Source of the DNA: Clostridia bacterium
GTDB taxonomy: Bacteria; Bacillota; Clostridia; Oscillospirales; CAG-272
Assembly (NCBI GenBank): GCA_017938885.1
Contig: JAGBAS010000139.1
Span: 1-52,052 of the forward strand
Reading direction: 5' to 3'
DNA: 52,052 bases
This document shows positions 31,957-40,298 of the stretch, one piece after another; positions within the stretch are counted from its first letter, which is position 1; each line of letters opens with the position of its first letter. The translations under genes and the position numbers were made by a program. A model generated the notes under the pieces. It ran no database searches. It had not been told where the DNA came from and saw only the letters and a list, made by a program, of their open reading frames with translations.

Positions 31957-33651
31957 TCAGTCACGGTTTCCCACAGCCTCGGCGATCAGCTCGTCTACCT
32001 TGGCGCGGATGGCCAGCATCATATCGGCGGACTTGGCGCAGCGGGAGAACTTGATCTCCCGGCCGAATACCGCTTCCATCTCGGCGATGACCCGCTCCTT
32101 GCCCCAGAAGGATTCGGCCAGCTTCATGGCGCGGCAGTCCTCCAGGGCCTCGTGGAACTGGATGATGCGGACGGACTCGTAGGCAGTGCCATCCTCGGCG
32201 GGGTAGACCGAGAAGGGATCCCCTGCGGGTACCCAGTACTCGCCGCTGACGTCGGCATAGGGGTTAATGGTGTTGACCGAGTGCATATTGTTGTAGAAAT
32301 TGTAGCCCCACTGGAGGAAGCCCGCGATATCGTACTTGTAGAACTGCATACCGATGGAACGGTTGCGCCAGCCGGGCATGGCGATGAGGCGGTTGGACAC
32401 GTCCACGCACTGACCGCAGCAGTAGTAGGTCCAGAGATTGGGGACCTTGTTTTCGATAAAAGGCTCCACGTGGTTGTTGCAGGGAATGGGGGTCTCCACG
32501 ATACCCTGACGGTAGAACTCGTAGTTGGAAAGAGCATCCATGATGGTATAGCCCTCCAAGAGATCGGCCACCACCGCCTTGGACTTCTTGTACTGCTCCA
32601 GCTGGTCGATATTGGGCTCGTCGGAAATGTGGAACAGACACCGCTTGTCGTCGCCTCTCTCCTTCATGTGAGCAAGGAAAGCCGTCAGCATGGTCCGCAG
32701 GAAGCGGGCGTACTCCTCCCCCGTGGCGTCGGTGTCCCAGCCGAAGATGCGCTTGTATTCGCTTGTGCCATCGGCACGATCCACGGTGGCCATCACCTTG
32801 GGTGCGTGGCCCGCGCCCCACTGGGTGAAGAGGTGGGAGATCTCGAAGTAGGGGATATCCAGACGGTTGCACATCTCGATCCAGCGGTCCAGCTTGTCAA
32901 AGCCGAAGGAGTATTCGCTTGCGCCATTGGCGCGGGTAACGGTAATATCCAAGAGCTGGGTAGTGGTGCGCTCACCCCCCACAGCGGTATCCAGAGCGGG
33001 GGTGAACAGGGGGGTCAAAAGGAGGTTGATGCCGTTGTGGCGGGCGGTGCGGGCGAAGTTCTCCACGATCTCCCAGTGCCGCTCGGACCAGGGCTCGCAG
33101 TGGTAGTAGTTGGCCAGGCAGTCGCAATGGAACCACTGGGTCAGCTTCATCTCCTGGGGGGGGAGCTCGGCGTTCAGCACCTCAACGGTCAGCGTCTCGG
33201 AGGCCACGGCCTCCTCCCCCGCCATGAGGCTGACGGTGACGGTATAGGAGCCCGCGGGAACGTTCCCCTGGGGGTCAAACTGGATCCAGACGGCGCGGAG
33301 CTGGTTCTTCATGACCGAGATGACACCGCCGTAGTGGAGGGGCTGGAGCCAGTCGGGGTAGAGGCCGGGCTCCTTGGAGAGGTAGTTATCGTCGCGGATC
33401 TCGGGGTAGATGGGGTAAGCCACGGGCACCAGCTCCACGGTGCGGGCGGTCACGTACTCGGCGGGCAGGCCCTCAATCTTCAGAGCCAGCATGGCGCGGA
33501 AGGGGGTATCGATGCCCACGAGGGTATGAAGGAGCTGGAAGGAGAGCCGCTGGTTCTTCATCATGCGGATGAAGGAGAGAGAACGGTAGTCCTCGATACG
33601 GCTGTGCAGGAAGGGCTTTTCCAGAGAGGAGACCAGTTTTGTCTTGAACAT
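31957..33651 (-). CDS. DUF4091 (GH123-like) glycosidase, cytosolic
   Basis: A 564-residue protein with an N-terminal beta-sandwich (about 1-165) and a TIM-barrel-like DUF4091 catalytic region. The pair D-E in CLFHISDEPN corresponds to the Asp-Glu pair that carries out substrate-assisted hydrolysis in GH123 hexosaminidases; whether the substrate here is a hexosamine is unknown. No signal peptide. The interrupted lipoprotein at 13682 has the same domain, so the genome appears to have exported and internal versions. Ribosome site GAAAGGAAAC precedes ATG 33651. Confidence 0.83.
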   Translation of the reverse strand: MFKTKLVSSLEKPFLHSRIEDYRSLSFIRMMKNQRLSFQLLHTLVGIDTPFRAMLALKIEGLPAEYVTARTVELVPVAYPIYPEIRDDNYLSKEPGLYPDWLQPLHYGGVISVMKNQLRAVWIQFDPQGNVPAGSYTVTVSLMAGEEAVASETLTVEVLNAELPPQEMKLTQWFHCDCLANYYHCEPWSERHWEIVENFARTARHNGINLLLTPLFTPALDTAVGGERTTTQLLDITVTRANGASEYSFGFDKLDRWIEMCNRLDIPYFEISHLFTQWGAGHAPKVMATVDRADGTSEYKRIFGWDTDATGEEYARFLRTMLTAFLAHMKERGDDKRCLFHISDEPNIDQLEQYKKSKAVVADLLEGYTIMDALSNYEFYRQGIVETPIPCNNHVEPFIENKVPNLWTYYCCGQCVDVSNRLIAMPGWRNRSIGMQFYKYDIAGFLQWGYNFYNNMHSVNTINPYADVSGEYWVPAGDPFSVYPAEDGTAYESVRIIQFHEALEDCRAMKLAESFWGKERVIAEMEAVFGREIKFSRCAKSADMMLAIRAKVDELIAEAVGNRD

Positions 33652-33699
33652 GGCATTGTTTCCTTTCGGCGGCGCGGCCGCTTGGATTTAGGTGGCTTT

Positions 33700-33728
33700 A
33701 GTATAGCATATTTTGGGGGATTCGTCAA
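33700..33728 (-). promoter_or_regulatory. Promoter of the DUF4091-GNAT-membrane protein operon
   Basis: Minus strand TTGACG (33723-33728), 17 bases, TATACT (33700-33705), 50 bases before ATG 33651. Confidence 0.8.
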
Positions 33729-33784
33729 GTTTTTTTTGGATTTCAAATTGGGGTTTGCCGGGGGGAGCGGGAGAGTGGCCTCCG

Positions 33785-33838
33785 GCGGCTTAGAACCTTT
33801 TTACAAAAAGGTTCTAAGAACTCCCCAAACTTTAAAAA
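33785..33838. repeat. Hairpin repeat family 1, copy G (inverted, stem 1 only)
   Basis: On the minus strand AAAGTTTGGGGAGTTCTTA leads into stem 1 (GAACCTTTTT / AAAAAGGTTC). The second stem is missing. It lies just upstream of the DUF4091 promoter and next to copy H in opposite orientation. Confidence 0.72.
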
Positions 33839-33851
33839 CATTTATGAACAA

Positions 33852-33925
33852 ACCTTTTTAAGGTTTTTGGGAAGTCCGGAGGGGCTTTTTGCAAAAAGCC
33901 CCTTTGGCGCGTCCCCGCTCCCCGA
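33852..33925. repeat. Hairpin repeat family 1, copy H
   Basis: AAGGTTTTTGGGAAGTC then stem 1 GAGGGGCTTTTT / AAAAAGCCCCTTT, with GCGCGTCCCCGCTCCCC in place of stem 2. Copies G and H face away from each other across about 14 bases, giving a compound palindrome. No gene is seen in 33652-34131; it holds the promoter, copies G and H, and the 34021 palindrome. Confidence 0.72.
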
Positions 33926-34020
33926 TACACTGCAATTTGTTCGTCAAAAAACCGCAACGGCCGGGGTCGTGACCGTTGCGGTTGGGTGTGTTTGCGCTTA
34001 TTCTACTAAAAAATGCAGGG

Positions 34021-34092
34021 GTAGGGGCGCACCTATGTGTGCGCCCTTGCGAACATTGGTCATACCGGGCGCACACACAGGTGCGCCCCTAC
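34021..34092. repeat. 72-bp palindrome with GTAGGGGCGCACC ends
   Basis: Arms 34021-34046 and 34067-34092 are reverse complements over 26 bases with one mismatch (A against C-pairing G); spacer of 20 bases. Ends are GTAGGGGCGCACC. It resembles short non-autonomous palindromic elements common in Clostridia. Possible decayed relative at 8690-8716. Confidence 0.85.
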
Positions 34093-34131
34093 CTCAAATA
34101 ATAGGGTCAACGCTTCACCGAAGGGATCGGA

Positions 34132-36099
34132 TCACTCCAAGCTGATATTCTTGATATACATCACGTCCCCTGCGGAGGAGAAGTCGAAGTAATCAAAGCG
34201 GATCATGTGGATATCCCCCGTCCAGTAGGCGTTCTTCGACAGATCCACCTCCAGGGTGTGGTACTCGCCGTCCTTGGTGAGATCCACGCGAACACGGGCG
34301 TTGCCATCGGGGCTCGAGATACTGCCCGCGCAGAGGAAGAGATCGGACTGGTAGAAGCCTGAGGCGTTGTCCTTGGGGATCATGTACTCGATCTTCAGGG
34401 TCTTGTAGCTGTCAGCCGACAGGGGGGTGGAGCTGGAGCCGTAGGGAATGGTGATGCTGACGTCACCCACGGATCCCGCCGTGAGCTTGACCGCGCCTGC
34501 GGTCTCGTCAAAGACCACCGTCGTATCCACGGGGCTGGCGATGAGGGCCAGGTTCTTACCCTCCGTGAAGTCCAGCTTGGTGATGTCTCCATCAACGGAG
34601 GGCAGGCGGGTGGACCGGTAGTTGACCCGCAGGTCGGCGTTGTCGGTGAAGTCCTTGCGGTCGGTGAAGGTCTTACGGATGGTGTCGGTGGAGCCTGCGG
34701 TCAGGAGGTAGCTGTACTCGATGGGGTCGAAGGAGACGATCTTGAGGACGTTGACGGGAGCCACGTAGCCCGTGGACTCGGCCATGTCGCTCTTGGAGCC
34801 GTCAAAGAGGTAGCGGCCTGCCTTGTGCTGGTCGATGTTGGGCACGTAGACGCCCAGACCGTAATCATCCGAGCCGTTGATCCACGCGCACCAGGTCTCG
34901 GTGTTCTTCTCCCGGAGGATGAAGGTGCACTGCCCCGCGAAGTCGCCCCAGAAGGGGAGGTCATTCTTGGAGGAGAGTGCGCCATCCGTCCAAGGCTCCT
35001 CGCCGTTGTACCACACGAAGGTATCCAGGTAGGAGACGGTATAGAAGGCGGGTAGCTCCTGTCCCGCGAAGGGATGCTCCCAGCCCGAGTAGTCGGTGAA
35101 GCGGTTATCTACCTTGACGCAGTCGCCGTCCAGGGTGTAGGTGTTTTCGTAGTAGGAGGGCGTAAGCTGACCGTCCAACGACCAGTCCTGCGCCTGGGAT
35201 TTGATGTAGAGGGAATTCTCGGTGATGACCAGATCAATGAGGCGGCTGGGGTTGTTGTACTGGTCGCCGCCCTGGACGGGATTGTACACCCACTTGGAGT
35301 CGAAGGAAACACCGGGCTTGTACTCGTCGTTCTCCTGCACCCCGTAGAAGGACTGCTGGATGAGGCGGCCCGTGTCGTGCTTGTTGACCAAGTTCACCAG
35401 ATCGGGGATGGTACAGGTCTTGTCCTCCAGGTAGCTGACGGTTCCGCCCCAGCCGAGATCAATGCCCAGCTTGTAGCGGTCGCTCTCCAGGTAGTAGGTG
35501 CGGGGGAGCTTGTCCAGCTTCTCGGTGGAGACCCCCGCCAGGGTGAAGGAGGTAGCCTTGTCGGTCAGAGGCTCCACCCGCAGGGCGGTGAGCTTGCGGG
35601 CGCTGTAGCCGTCCATGTAGCCGGTGTTCAGACCCGAGAACTGCCCCTCCTTGCCGTCCAGGAAGAAGTACTCCTCGGTGGTCTTGCCTCGCTCGGTGTA
35701 GGTAGCCCAGACCTTGACGGGAGCGGTGGCGGCGTAGGTCAGGGTGAAGCGGTTGAACTTCTCGGAGAAGGCTTCCTCGGAGAAGGTGTAGGTCAGGGCA
35801 TCACCCACGGTGGCGGTGGCCTTGTCCAGGGCGGTGTAGCCCGTAACCGTGTAGGTCAGCCCCAGAGGGGTGGTGACGGTAGCGGTACCGTCCTTCTCGG
35901 TGACCTCGTAGTCCTCGGGGGCGGGAAGAGTCACTTCCTCGGTGGTGACCTCGGCGTCGGGGGCTTGGGTGTCGGTTCCCGTCCCCGTGTCGGGAGCGGA
36001 GGTGTCGGTGGGGTCTCCGCTGCCTGTGCAAGCAGCGGCGGAAATCAACATGAGGGATGCCAGCAGCAAGGCCGACAGTCGCTTGCATGTGGGTTTCAT
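34132..36099 (-). CDS. Surface lipoprotein, paralogue of the 42722 protein
   Basis: A 655-residue lipoprotein: signal peptide with lipobox SAAAC at about residues 20-24, a Thr/Asp/Pro-rich linker (about 25-65), then a domain shared with the cytosolic protein at 42722. Shared segments include GWGGTVSYLEDK, DTGRLIQQSFYG, YNPVQGGDQ, PFAGQELPAFYTVSYLDTF and GLGVYVPNI. A C-terminal sandwich of about 150 residues is extra. No known family is recognised; the Trp/Tyr-rich conserved patches suggest a carbohydrate-active enzyme or binder. ATG 36099 follows GGGAGGT, and the signal peptide starts there. Probably co-transcribed with the HAD gene 47 bases upstream. Confidence 0.82.
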   Translation of the reverse strand: MKPTCKRLSALLLASLMLISAAACTGSGDPTDTSAPDTGTGTDTQAPDAEVTTEEVTLPAPEDYEVTEKDGTATVTTPLGLTYTVTGYTALDKATATVGDALTYTFSEEAFSEKFNRFTLTYAATAPVKVWATYTERGKTTEEYFFLDGKEGQFSGLNTGYMDGYSARKLTALRVEPLTDKATSFTLAGVSTEKLDKLPRTYYLESDRYKLGIDLGWGGTVSYLEDKTCTIPDLVNLVNKHDTGRLIQQSFYGVQENDEYKPGVSFDSKWVYNPVQGGDQYNNPSRLIDLVITENSLYIKSQAQDWSLDGQLTPSYYENTYTLDGDCVKVDNRFTDYSGWEHPFAGQELPAFYTVSYLDTFVWYNGEEPWTDGALSSKNDLPFWGDFAGQCTFILREKNTETWCAWINGSDDYGLGVYVPNIDQHKAGRYLFDGSKSDMAESTGYVAPVNVLKIVSFDPIEYSYLLTAGSTDTIRKTFTDRKDFTDNADLRVNYRSTRLPSVDGDITKLDFTEGKNLALIASPVDTTVVFDETAGAVKLTAGSVGDVSITIPYGSSSTPLSADSYKTLKIEYMIPKDNASGFYQSDLFLCAGSISSPDGNARVRVDLTKDGEYHTLEVDLSKNAYWTGDIHMIRFDYFDFSSAGDVMYIKNISLE

Positions 36100-36146
36100 A
36101 AGGTACCTCCCAAGAATATGATTTTGTATTTTGTATTTGGCATTTG

Positions 36147-36827
36147 TTACACGCCCTGCGCGCGGAGTATCTCCCACAGCTCCTCCGGCGTCTGCGCCAC
36201 GGGCTGATCCCCCAAAGCTCGGAGGAATTCATAGGAGCGATAGCCCCAAGAGACGCTGACCGCTTGCATCCCCGCGTTCTTTGCGGTCATGTAGTCCACG
36301 TCGCTGTCCCCGATATAGACGCATTCGGCGGGGGTGAGCTTATCCCCCAGCTTTTCGGACGCGGTCTCCATGATGGCGTAGGCCATGGCGGGATCGGGCT
36401 TGGAGGGGCGGTCGGGACGGTAGCCTTCGGCGGCGATAAAGGTGCCCTCGGGGAAGAGCTGTGCCGCCAGTGCCTTGACAAAGCTGTCCTGCTTATTGGA
36501 GTTCATGGCCAGAAGGCACCGCTCGCCCAGCCGCTCCAGCAGGGCGGGAATGCCCTCGTAGGGGACTGTACGGACGTAGGTATCGGCGTAGTGTCGGTTG
36601 TAGACAGCCAGCACGCGGTTTATCTCCCCGTCCGTGCGGGCAGACACGGGCAGTGCCTCCTCGACGTAGCGGCGGGTATTGTAGTTGACGAATCCCAGCA
36701 CGCTGTCCTTGGTGTGGAGCGGGTAGCCGCACTCCGCCATGGTGCGGTTGAGGGCTTCGGTAATCCCATCCAGGGTATCGGCGGCGGTGCCGTCCAGATC
36801 AAAGATAGCGAGACGAATGGGGGACAT
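36147..36827 (-). CDS. HAD-superfamily phosphatase (phosphoglycolate phosphatase-like)
   Basis: A 226-residue HAD hydrolase with motif I FDLDGTAADT, motif II around LLAMNSNK, Lys of motif III in RPSKPDPAMA and motif IV VYIGDSDVDYMTA. The helical cap lies between motifs I and II, as in Gph-type enzymes. Substrate unknown. The second ATG (36827) is chosen because it lies seven bases after GGAGG, whereas the first ATG (36833) abuts it. Divergent from thiN, with a dedicated promoter. Confidence 0.88.
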   Translation of the reverse strand: MSPIRLAIFDLDGTAADTLDGITEALNRTMAECGYPLHTKDSVLGFVNYNTRRYVEEALPVSARTDGEINRVLAVYNRHYADTYVRTVPYEGIPALLERLGERCLLAMNSNKQDSFVKALAAQLFPEGTFIAAEGYRPDRPSKPDPAMAYAIMETASEKLGDKLTPAECVYIGDSDVDYMTAKNAGMQAVSVSWGYRSYEFLRALGDQPVAQTPEELWEILRAQGV

Positions 36828-36858
36828 GGTCATTCCTCCGAAAACATATATTTATTTT

Positions 36859-36887
36859 ATTATAGCACATTCCTCCCCCGAAGTCAA
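36859..36887 (-). promoter_or_regulatory. Promoter of the HAD phosphatase-lipoprotein operon
   Basis: Minus strand TTGACT (36882-36887), 17 bases, TATAAT (36859-36864) preceded by TGTGC. Confidence 0.82.
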
Positions 36888-36896
36888 GAGAGACGG

Positions 36897-36925
36897 TTGA
36901 CAAATCGACGAAAATGAAGTATAAT
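36897..36925 (+). promoter_or_regulatory. Promoter of thiN
   Basis: TTGACA (36897-36902), 17 bases, TATAAT (36920-36925), divergent from the HAD promoter with -35 boxes nine bases apart. No thiamine riboswitch-like sequence is seen in the 60-base leader. Confidence 0.85.
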
Positions 36926-36985
36926 GAAGAAAACACGCGGTTGCATCCCGTTTGACCATGAAATTACCCGAAAAGGATACCTGTC

Positions 36986-37612
36986 ATGCGAGCATTCATC
37001 TACACAGGCGGCACCGTCCGCACCGAATCCATCACCGAGCATCCCAAGGCCGACGATCTTTGCATCGCCGCCGATTCGGGGTATCATACCGCCAAGGCCC
37101 TGGGGGAGCGGATCGACCTCCTTTTGGGAGACTTCGACTCCATCGGCTCCGTCCCCCGGGACGAGGGGGTGGAGATCCAACAGGTCCCCGCCGAGAAGGA
37201 CTACACCGATACCCAGCTCGCGGTGGAAATCGCCATCGAGCGGGGAGCCGACGAGATCATCATCGTCGGCGGTCTGTCGGGCCGGCTGGATCATACCCTC
37301 TCTACCCTGGCCATTCTGGAGGATCTGCACACCCGCGGGCTCCACGGCTATATCACCGACGGCCAAAGCCGCGCCCACTATATCAAGTCCTCCTCCACCC
37401 TGGTCGCCCGGAGCACCTACAAGTATCTCTCCCTCATCGCCGCCGACGAGGTGGTCAAGGGGGTGGACATCGAGGGGTGCAAGTATCCCCTCAAGCGCGC
37501 CACCATCCGCCGACGCAACCAGTTCGCTGTCTCCAACGAAATCACGGGGAACGTGGCGTTCATCGCGGTGAAGAAAGGCGGGGTGTTCATCATCGAGTCG
37601 CGGGATGCATGA
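36986..37612 (+). CDS. thiN: Thiamine pyrophosphokinase
   Basis: A 208-residue ThiN/TPK enzyme that transfers pyrophosphate from ATP to thiamine, giving thiamine pyrophosphate. Conserved motifs are CIAADSGYHTA, LLGDFDSIG, EKDYTDTQLA and GGLSGRLDHTL, in the correct order, and the C-terminal beta-sandwich thiamine-binding domain ends with GNVAFIAVKKGGVFII. Length is normal. In many Firmicutes thiN follows rpe and rsgA; here it is alone, so it has been moved or separated from that cluster. Confidence 0.93.
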   Translation: MRAFIYTGGTVRTESITEHPKADDLCIAADSGYHTAKALGERIDLLLGDFDSIGSVPRDEGVEIQQVPAEKDYTDTQLAVEIAIERGADEIIIVGGLSGRLDHTLSTLAILEDLHTRGLHGYITDGQSRAHYIKSSSTLVARSTYKYLSLIAADEVVKGVDIEGCKYPLKRATIRRRNQFAVSNEITGNVAFIAVKKGGVFIIESRDA

Positions 37613-37699
37613 GGATCCAAGCGTCAAAATACGTATCATAGCAGCTTGCTTTTACCCCGACCGTCGGTTGGGGTAAATTTTTTCGTAGCGATTCGGTCT

Positions 37700-37985
37700 G
37701 TGTTTCAAATTTGGGCTTATCGGGCTGTTCCTTTGCCTTCCCCATGCGGTGCCATCCACAAGCGGATGCGGAGGACCGCGAAGCGGTGGATGAGGAGAGC
37801 CGCACACAGAGGCCCTCCGGGTGTGGATTCTCTTTTTGGTAGACAGGGAAAAAGCTGACACCGGGAAGGAAATCTGAAACCCGCTCTCCTCATCCGTCAC
37901 CCGCTAAAGCGGGTGCCACCTTCCCCGCTGGGGAAGGCTAAGGAACGCGGACTTCTCCCCGCTAAACCCCTAATTTGAAGTATAG
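37700..37985. repeat. Palindromic MITE-like element, family 2, copy 2
   Basis: The left half (37735-37801) shares CCTTCCCCATGCGGTGCCAT and GGATGAGGAGAGC with copy 1 and carries the CCGCGAAGCGG inner hairpin of copy 1's right arm. The right half (37886-37952) has CGCTCTCCTCATCCG but a different inner module (CACCCGCTAAAGCGGGTG, CCTTCCCCGCTGGGGAAGG). The outer ends CAAATTTGGGCTT and CCCCTAATTTGAA also pair. It fills the gap between thiN and the sigma factor gene. Confidence 0.8.
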
Positions 37986-38101
37986 CAAAATAGTTACGTT
38001 TTTCTTTCCGCCCCCTGTAATCATTCCGGCTTTTCCGACACTATATGAGTGGAGCGTGAAAGCCCGCCGCCCAAGTACCAAATTCTTGAAAGGAGACCGT
38101 C

Positions 38102-39757
38102 ATGGATCCAACCCCCGATACCCTTATGGAGCAGTACGCCGCCGACTACATGGAAAAGGTCTACTACTTCTGCCTCCGCAAGTGCGGCGATCCCTTTGAG
38201 GCCGAGGATCTGGCCTCCGAGATCACCTATGAGATCATGGCCGCTCTCCGCAAGGGAATCCTGCCCCAAAGCTTTGCGGCTTGGGTCTGGCGCATCGCCC
38301 GCAACCGCTACAGCCGTTGGGCCGATGCCAAGAACCGGCGCAGTCAGCTCATATCCGGAGATGAGCTGCCCGAAGAGCCGGGGATATTGGACGAGGACGA
38401 CGGCACCGAACCCGAGCGGCTGAATACCCTCCGACGGGAGCTGGCCTTCATCCGCGAGGACTACCGCCGCGTGCTGGTGGCCCACTACATCGAGGACCGC
38501 TCGGTGCAGGACATCGCCGACAGCCTGGGCGTGCCGCGGGGAACGGTGCTGACGAGGCTCCACCGCGCCCGAAAACATATGAAAGAAGGAATGAATATGG
38601 CAAGAGAATTCGGAGTCAGAAGCTACAAGCCCGAGGAGATCGAGTTTGTCAACAATTGCTCCTCCTTCGGCGCCTTCGGTCAGCCCTGGCGCATTTTGAA
38701 CCATCCCCTGTACCAGAACATCTTCCTGGAGGTCTACGACACCCCCGAGACCGCCGAGGAGCTGGCCATCGCCCTGGGTGTCGCCCTTCCCTATATGCAG
38801 AGCGAGCTGGATTTCCTGGTCCGCGAGACCTTCCTGTCCACCGTGGAGACGACGGCGGGCGTCAAGTACCGGACCGCCTTCCCCATCGTCAGCCGTGAGG
38901 CCTGGCAGGCGTGCAACAAGCGTCAGGTCGAGCTGCAAGACGAGATGGCGGATCTTCTGGAGACCCTGGTCGACCGCTACGTGGCTCTGTGTCACGCCCA
39001 CGGAGTCAAGCCTTATCGGGGCGGGCAGGACTACGAGACCGCCAAGTGGACGTTGCTCATGCAGGCGTTGGATACCATCCAATATGAGGCCTTCGGCAAG
39101 GTGAACCTGCACGGCTGGTGGACGAAGCGACCCGACGGCGGCCAGTGGGATATCATCGGCTATCAGGGGAAGACCAACGCCATGACCTCCGACGGCAAGA
39201 ACGTCATCAATATCCCCGAGTATTTCGTGGGTCTCCACGGCTCGTCCGACACCGAGGTGTGCTTCCAGCAGTATAAATTCTACTACGAGTACATCATGGA
39301 TCGCACACCCGAGTATCTGGACGGCAAGCCGGCCGACGCGCTGGGTGAGGTCGTCCGCGCCGAGGCTACGGGTACGCCCTGTACCGCAGACCCTACCTAT
39401 CTGGAACAGCTGGCCGAGATCGGCTACCTCCGCCCCACCGAGGAGGGCTACAAGTCCGCCGTCCTCCACTTCGACATGGCCGACCGCACCGCCGCCTTTA
39501 CCCCCGCCGAGCGGGACGAGCTTCGCGGTCTGGTCGCCCGCGTGCGGGAGATCATCCTGGGTCTGAGTGAGTACGCGAAGGGCATCCTCACCGCCGACCT
39601 CCCCGCCCACCTGCGGGAGGATGGGCATATCCTGGCGCTGGTCTCCATGAGCACGGGCTTCAAACGGGAGCTGATCCTGCACCGCGCCCTCTCCGACGGC
39701 TGGCTCACCGACACGGGCGACCCCGCCCTGGGGGCCTTCGTCCGTATGACGGTCTGA
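38102..39757 (+). CDS. ECF-type sigma factor fused to a winged-helix and large C-terminal domain
   Basis: A 551-residue protein. Residues 8-75 form sigma region 2 (YYFCLRKCGDPFEAEDLASE, WVWRIARNRYSRWAD), and residues 110-160 form region 4 (DYRRVLVAHYIEDRSVQDIA, VPRGTVLTRLHRARKHMKE). Typical ECF factors end here. Instead, 385 residues follow: a winged-helix ArsR-like segment (about 182-265) and a domain of unknown fold rich in aromatic residues. Internal ATG codons at 38591 and 38597 follow GAAAGAAGGA, so the C-terminal part might also be made separately. The main start follows AAAGGAG. No anti-sigma gene is adjacent; the C-terminal domain may sense a signal directly. Confidence 0.85.
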   Translation: MDPTPDTLMEQYAADYMEKVYYFCLRKCGDPFEAEDLASEITYEIMAALRKGILPQSFAAWVWRIARNRYSRWADAKNRRSQLISGDELPEEPGILDEDDGTEPERLNTLRRELAFIREDYRRVLVAHYIEDRSVQDIADSLGVPRGTVLTRLHRARKHMKEGMNMAREFGVRSYKPEEIEFVNNCSSFGAFGQPWRILNHPLYQNIFLEVYDTPETAEELAIALGVALPYMQSELDFLVRETFLSTVETTAGVKYRTAFPIVSREAWQACNKRQVELQDEMADLLETLVDRYVALCHAHGVKPYRGGQDYETAKWTLLMQALDTIQYEAFGKVNLHGWWTKRPDGGQWDIIGYQGKTNAMTSDGKNVINIPEYFVGLHGSSDTEVCFQQYKFYYEYIMDRTPEYLDGKPADALGEVVRAEATGTPCTADPTYLEQLAEIGYLRPTEEGYKSAVLHFDMADRTAAFTPAERDELRGLVARVREIILGLSEYAKGILTADLPAHLREDGHILALVSMSTGFKRELILHRALSDGWLTDTGDPALGAFVRMTV

Positions 39758-39832
39758 TACGGGATCCGATCCTTTCCCTCCCTCCGATGCCGAGGCTCGG
39801 AGCGTCGATATATTCCTCCCATCCCCCCTTGT

Positions 39833-39860
39833 CCCGCGCCTCGGCGCGGGATTCTCGTTT
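39833..39860 (+). terminator. Possible terminator after the sigma factor gene
   Basis: Stem CCCGCGCC / GGCGCGGG with a two-base loop, followed by ATTCTCGTTT. The T-run is poor, so confidence is limited. Confidence 0.45.
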
Positions 39861-39877
39861 GGGTTGAGTCCCCCTCT

Positions 39878-39917
39878 CGCAACCGTTTATCCCAAAACGC
39901 GACCGATCATCCCACCC
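39878..39917. repeat. Two 20-bp direct repeats abutting a promoter
   Basis: CGCAACCGTTTATCCCAAAA (39878-39897) and CGCGACCGATCATCCCACCC (39898-39917), then CGC and the -35 box TTGACA. Fourteen of 20 positions match. The spacing of two helical turns directly upstream of a promoter suggests an activator or repressor site. Confidence 0.6.
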
Positions 39918-39920
39918 CGC

Positions 39921-39949
39921 TTGACAAAGCCCCCGCTCTGTGGTATGAT
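39921..39949 (+). promoter_or_regulatory. Promoter upstream of the 40299 gene
   Basis: TTGACA (39921-39926), 17 bases, TATGAT (39944-39949). MITE-like copy 3 lies between this promoter and the gene, so the leader RNA would be about 340 bases and highly structured. Confidence 0.78.
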
Positions 39950-39984
39950 GAAGGCAACGAAAATTAGGTGATCGCATAATTGTG

Positions 39985-40255
39985 GGAATTGGGGTTTTTC
40001 GGTCTGTTTGATTCTGCTGACCTTTATGTGTTGCCCTCTCACCCGCCTGCGGCGGGAGCTCCCCCAGAGGGGGAGCCTTTCGTGTTAAACCCAAAGAATC
40101 TTCTTTTTCGACAAGTGTTTTTCCGTCGTTCTAAGGCTCCCCCTCTGGGGGTGCCTCCTCGCAAGCTCGGGCGCGAAGCGGTGAGAGGGCAAACAACGCT
40201 GGCAAGCCGCAAAACACACCGTTTCAAACCTACCGACAAACCCAAATCCGAAGCA
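39985..40255. repeat. Palindromic MITE-like element, family 2, copy 3
   Basis: Inverted ends TTGCCCTCTCACC (40033) and GGTGAGAGGGCAA (40180), inner inverted repeat GCTCCCCCAGAGGGGGAGCC (40059) matched by GGCTCCCCCTCTGGGGG (40135). The outer right end CCGACAAACCCAAAT is shared with copy 1 (18038). The inner hairpins differ from those of copies 1 and 2, so family membership rests on ends and design. Confidence 0.75.
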
Positions 40256-40298
40256 TTTTCCGATCGCATACCTGAAAAACCGAAAAGGAGATCCACCC

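Noticed and set aside
36925..36986. Thiamine pyrophosphate riboswitch ahead of thiN
   Set aside because: The leader is only about 60 bases and lacks the CUGAGA-type conserved core.
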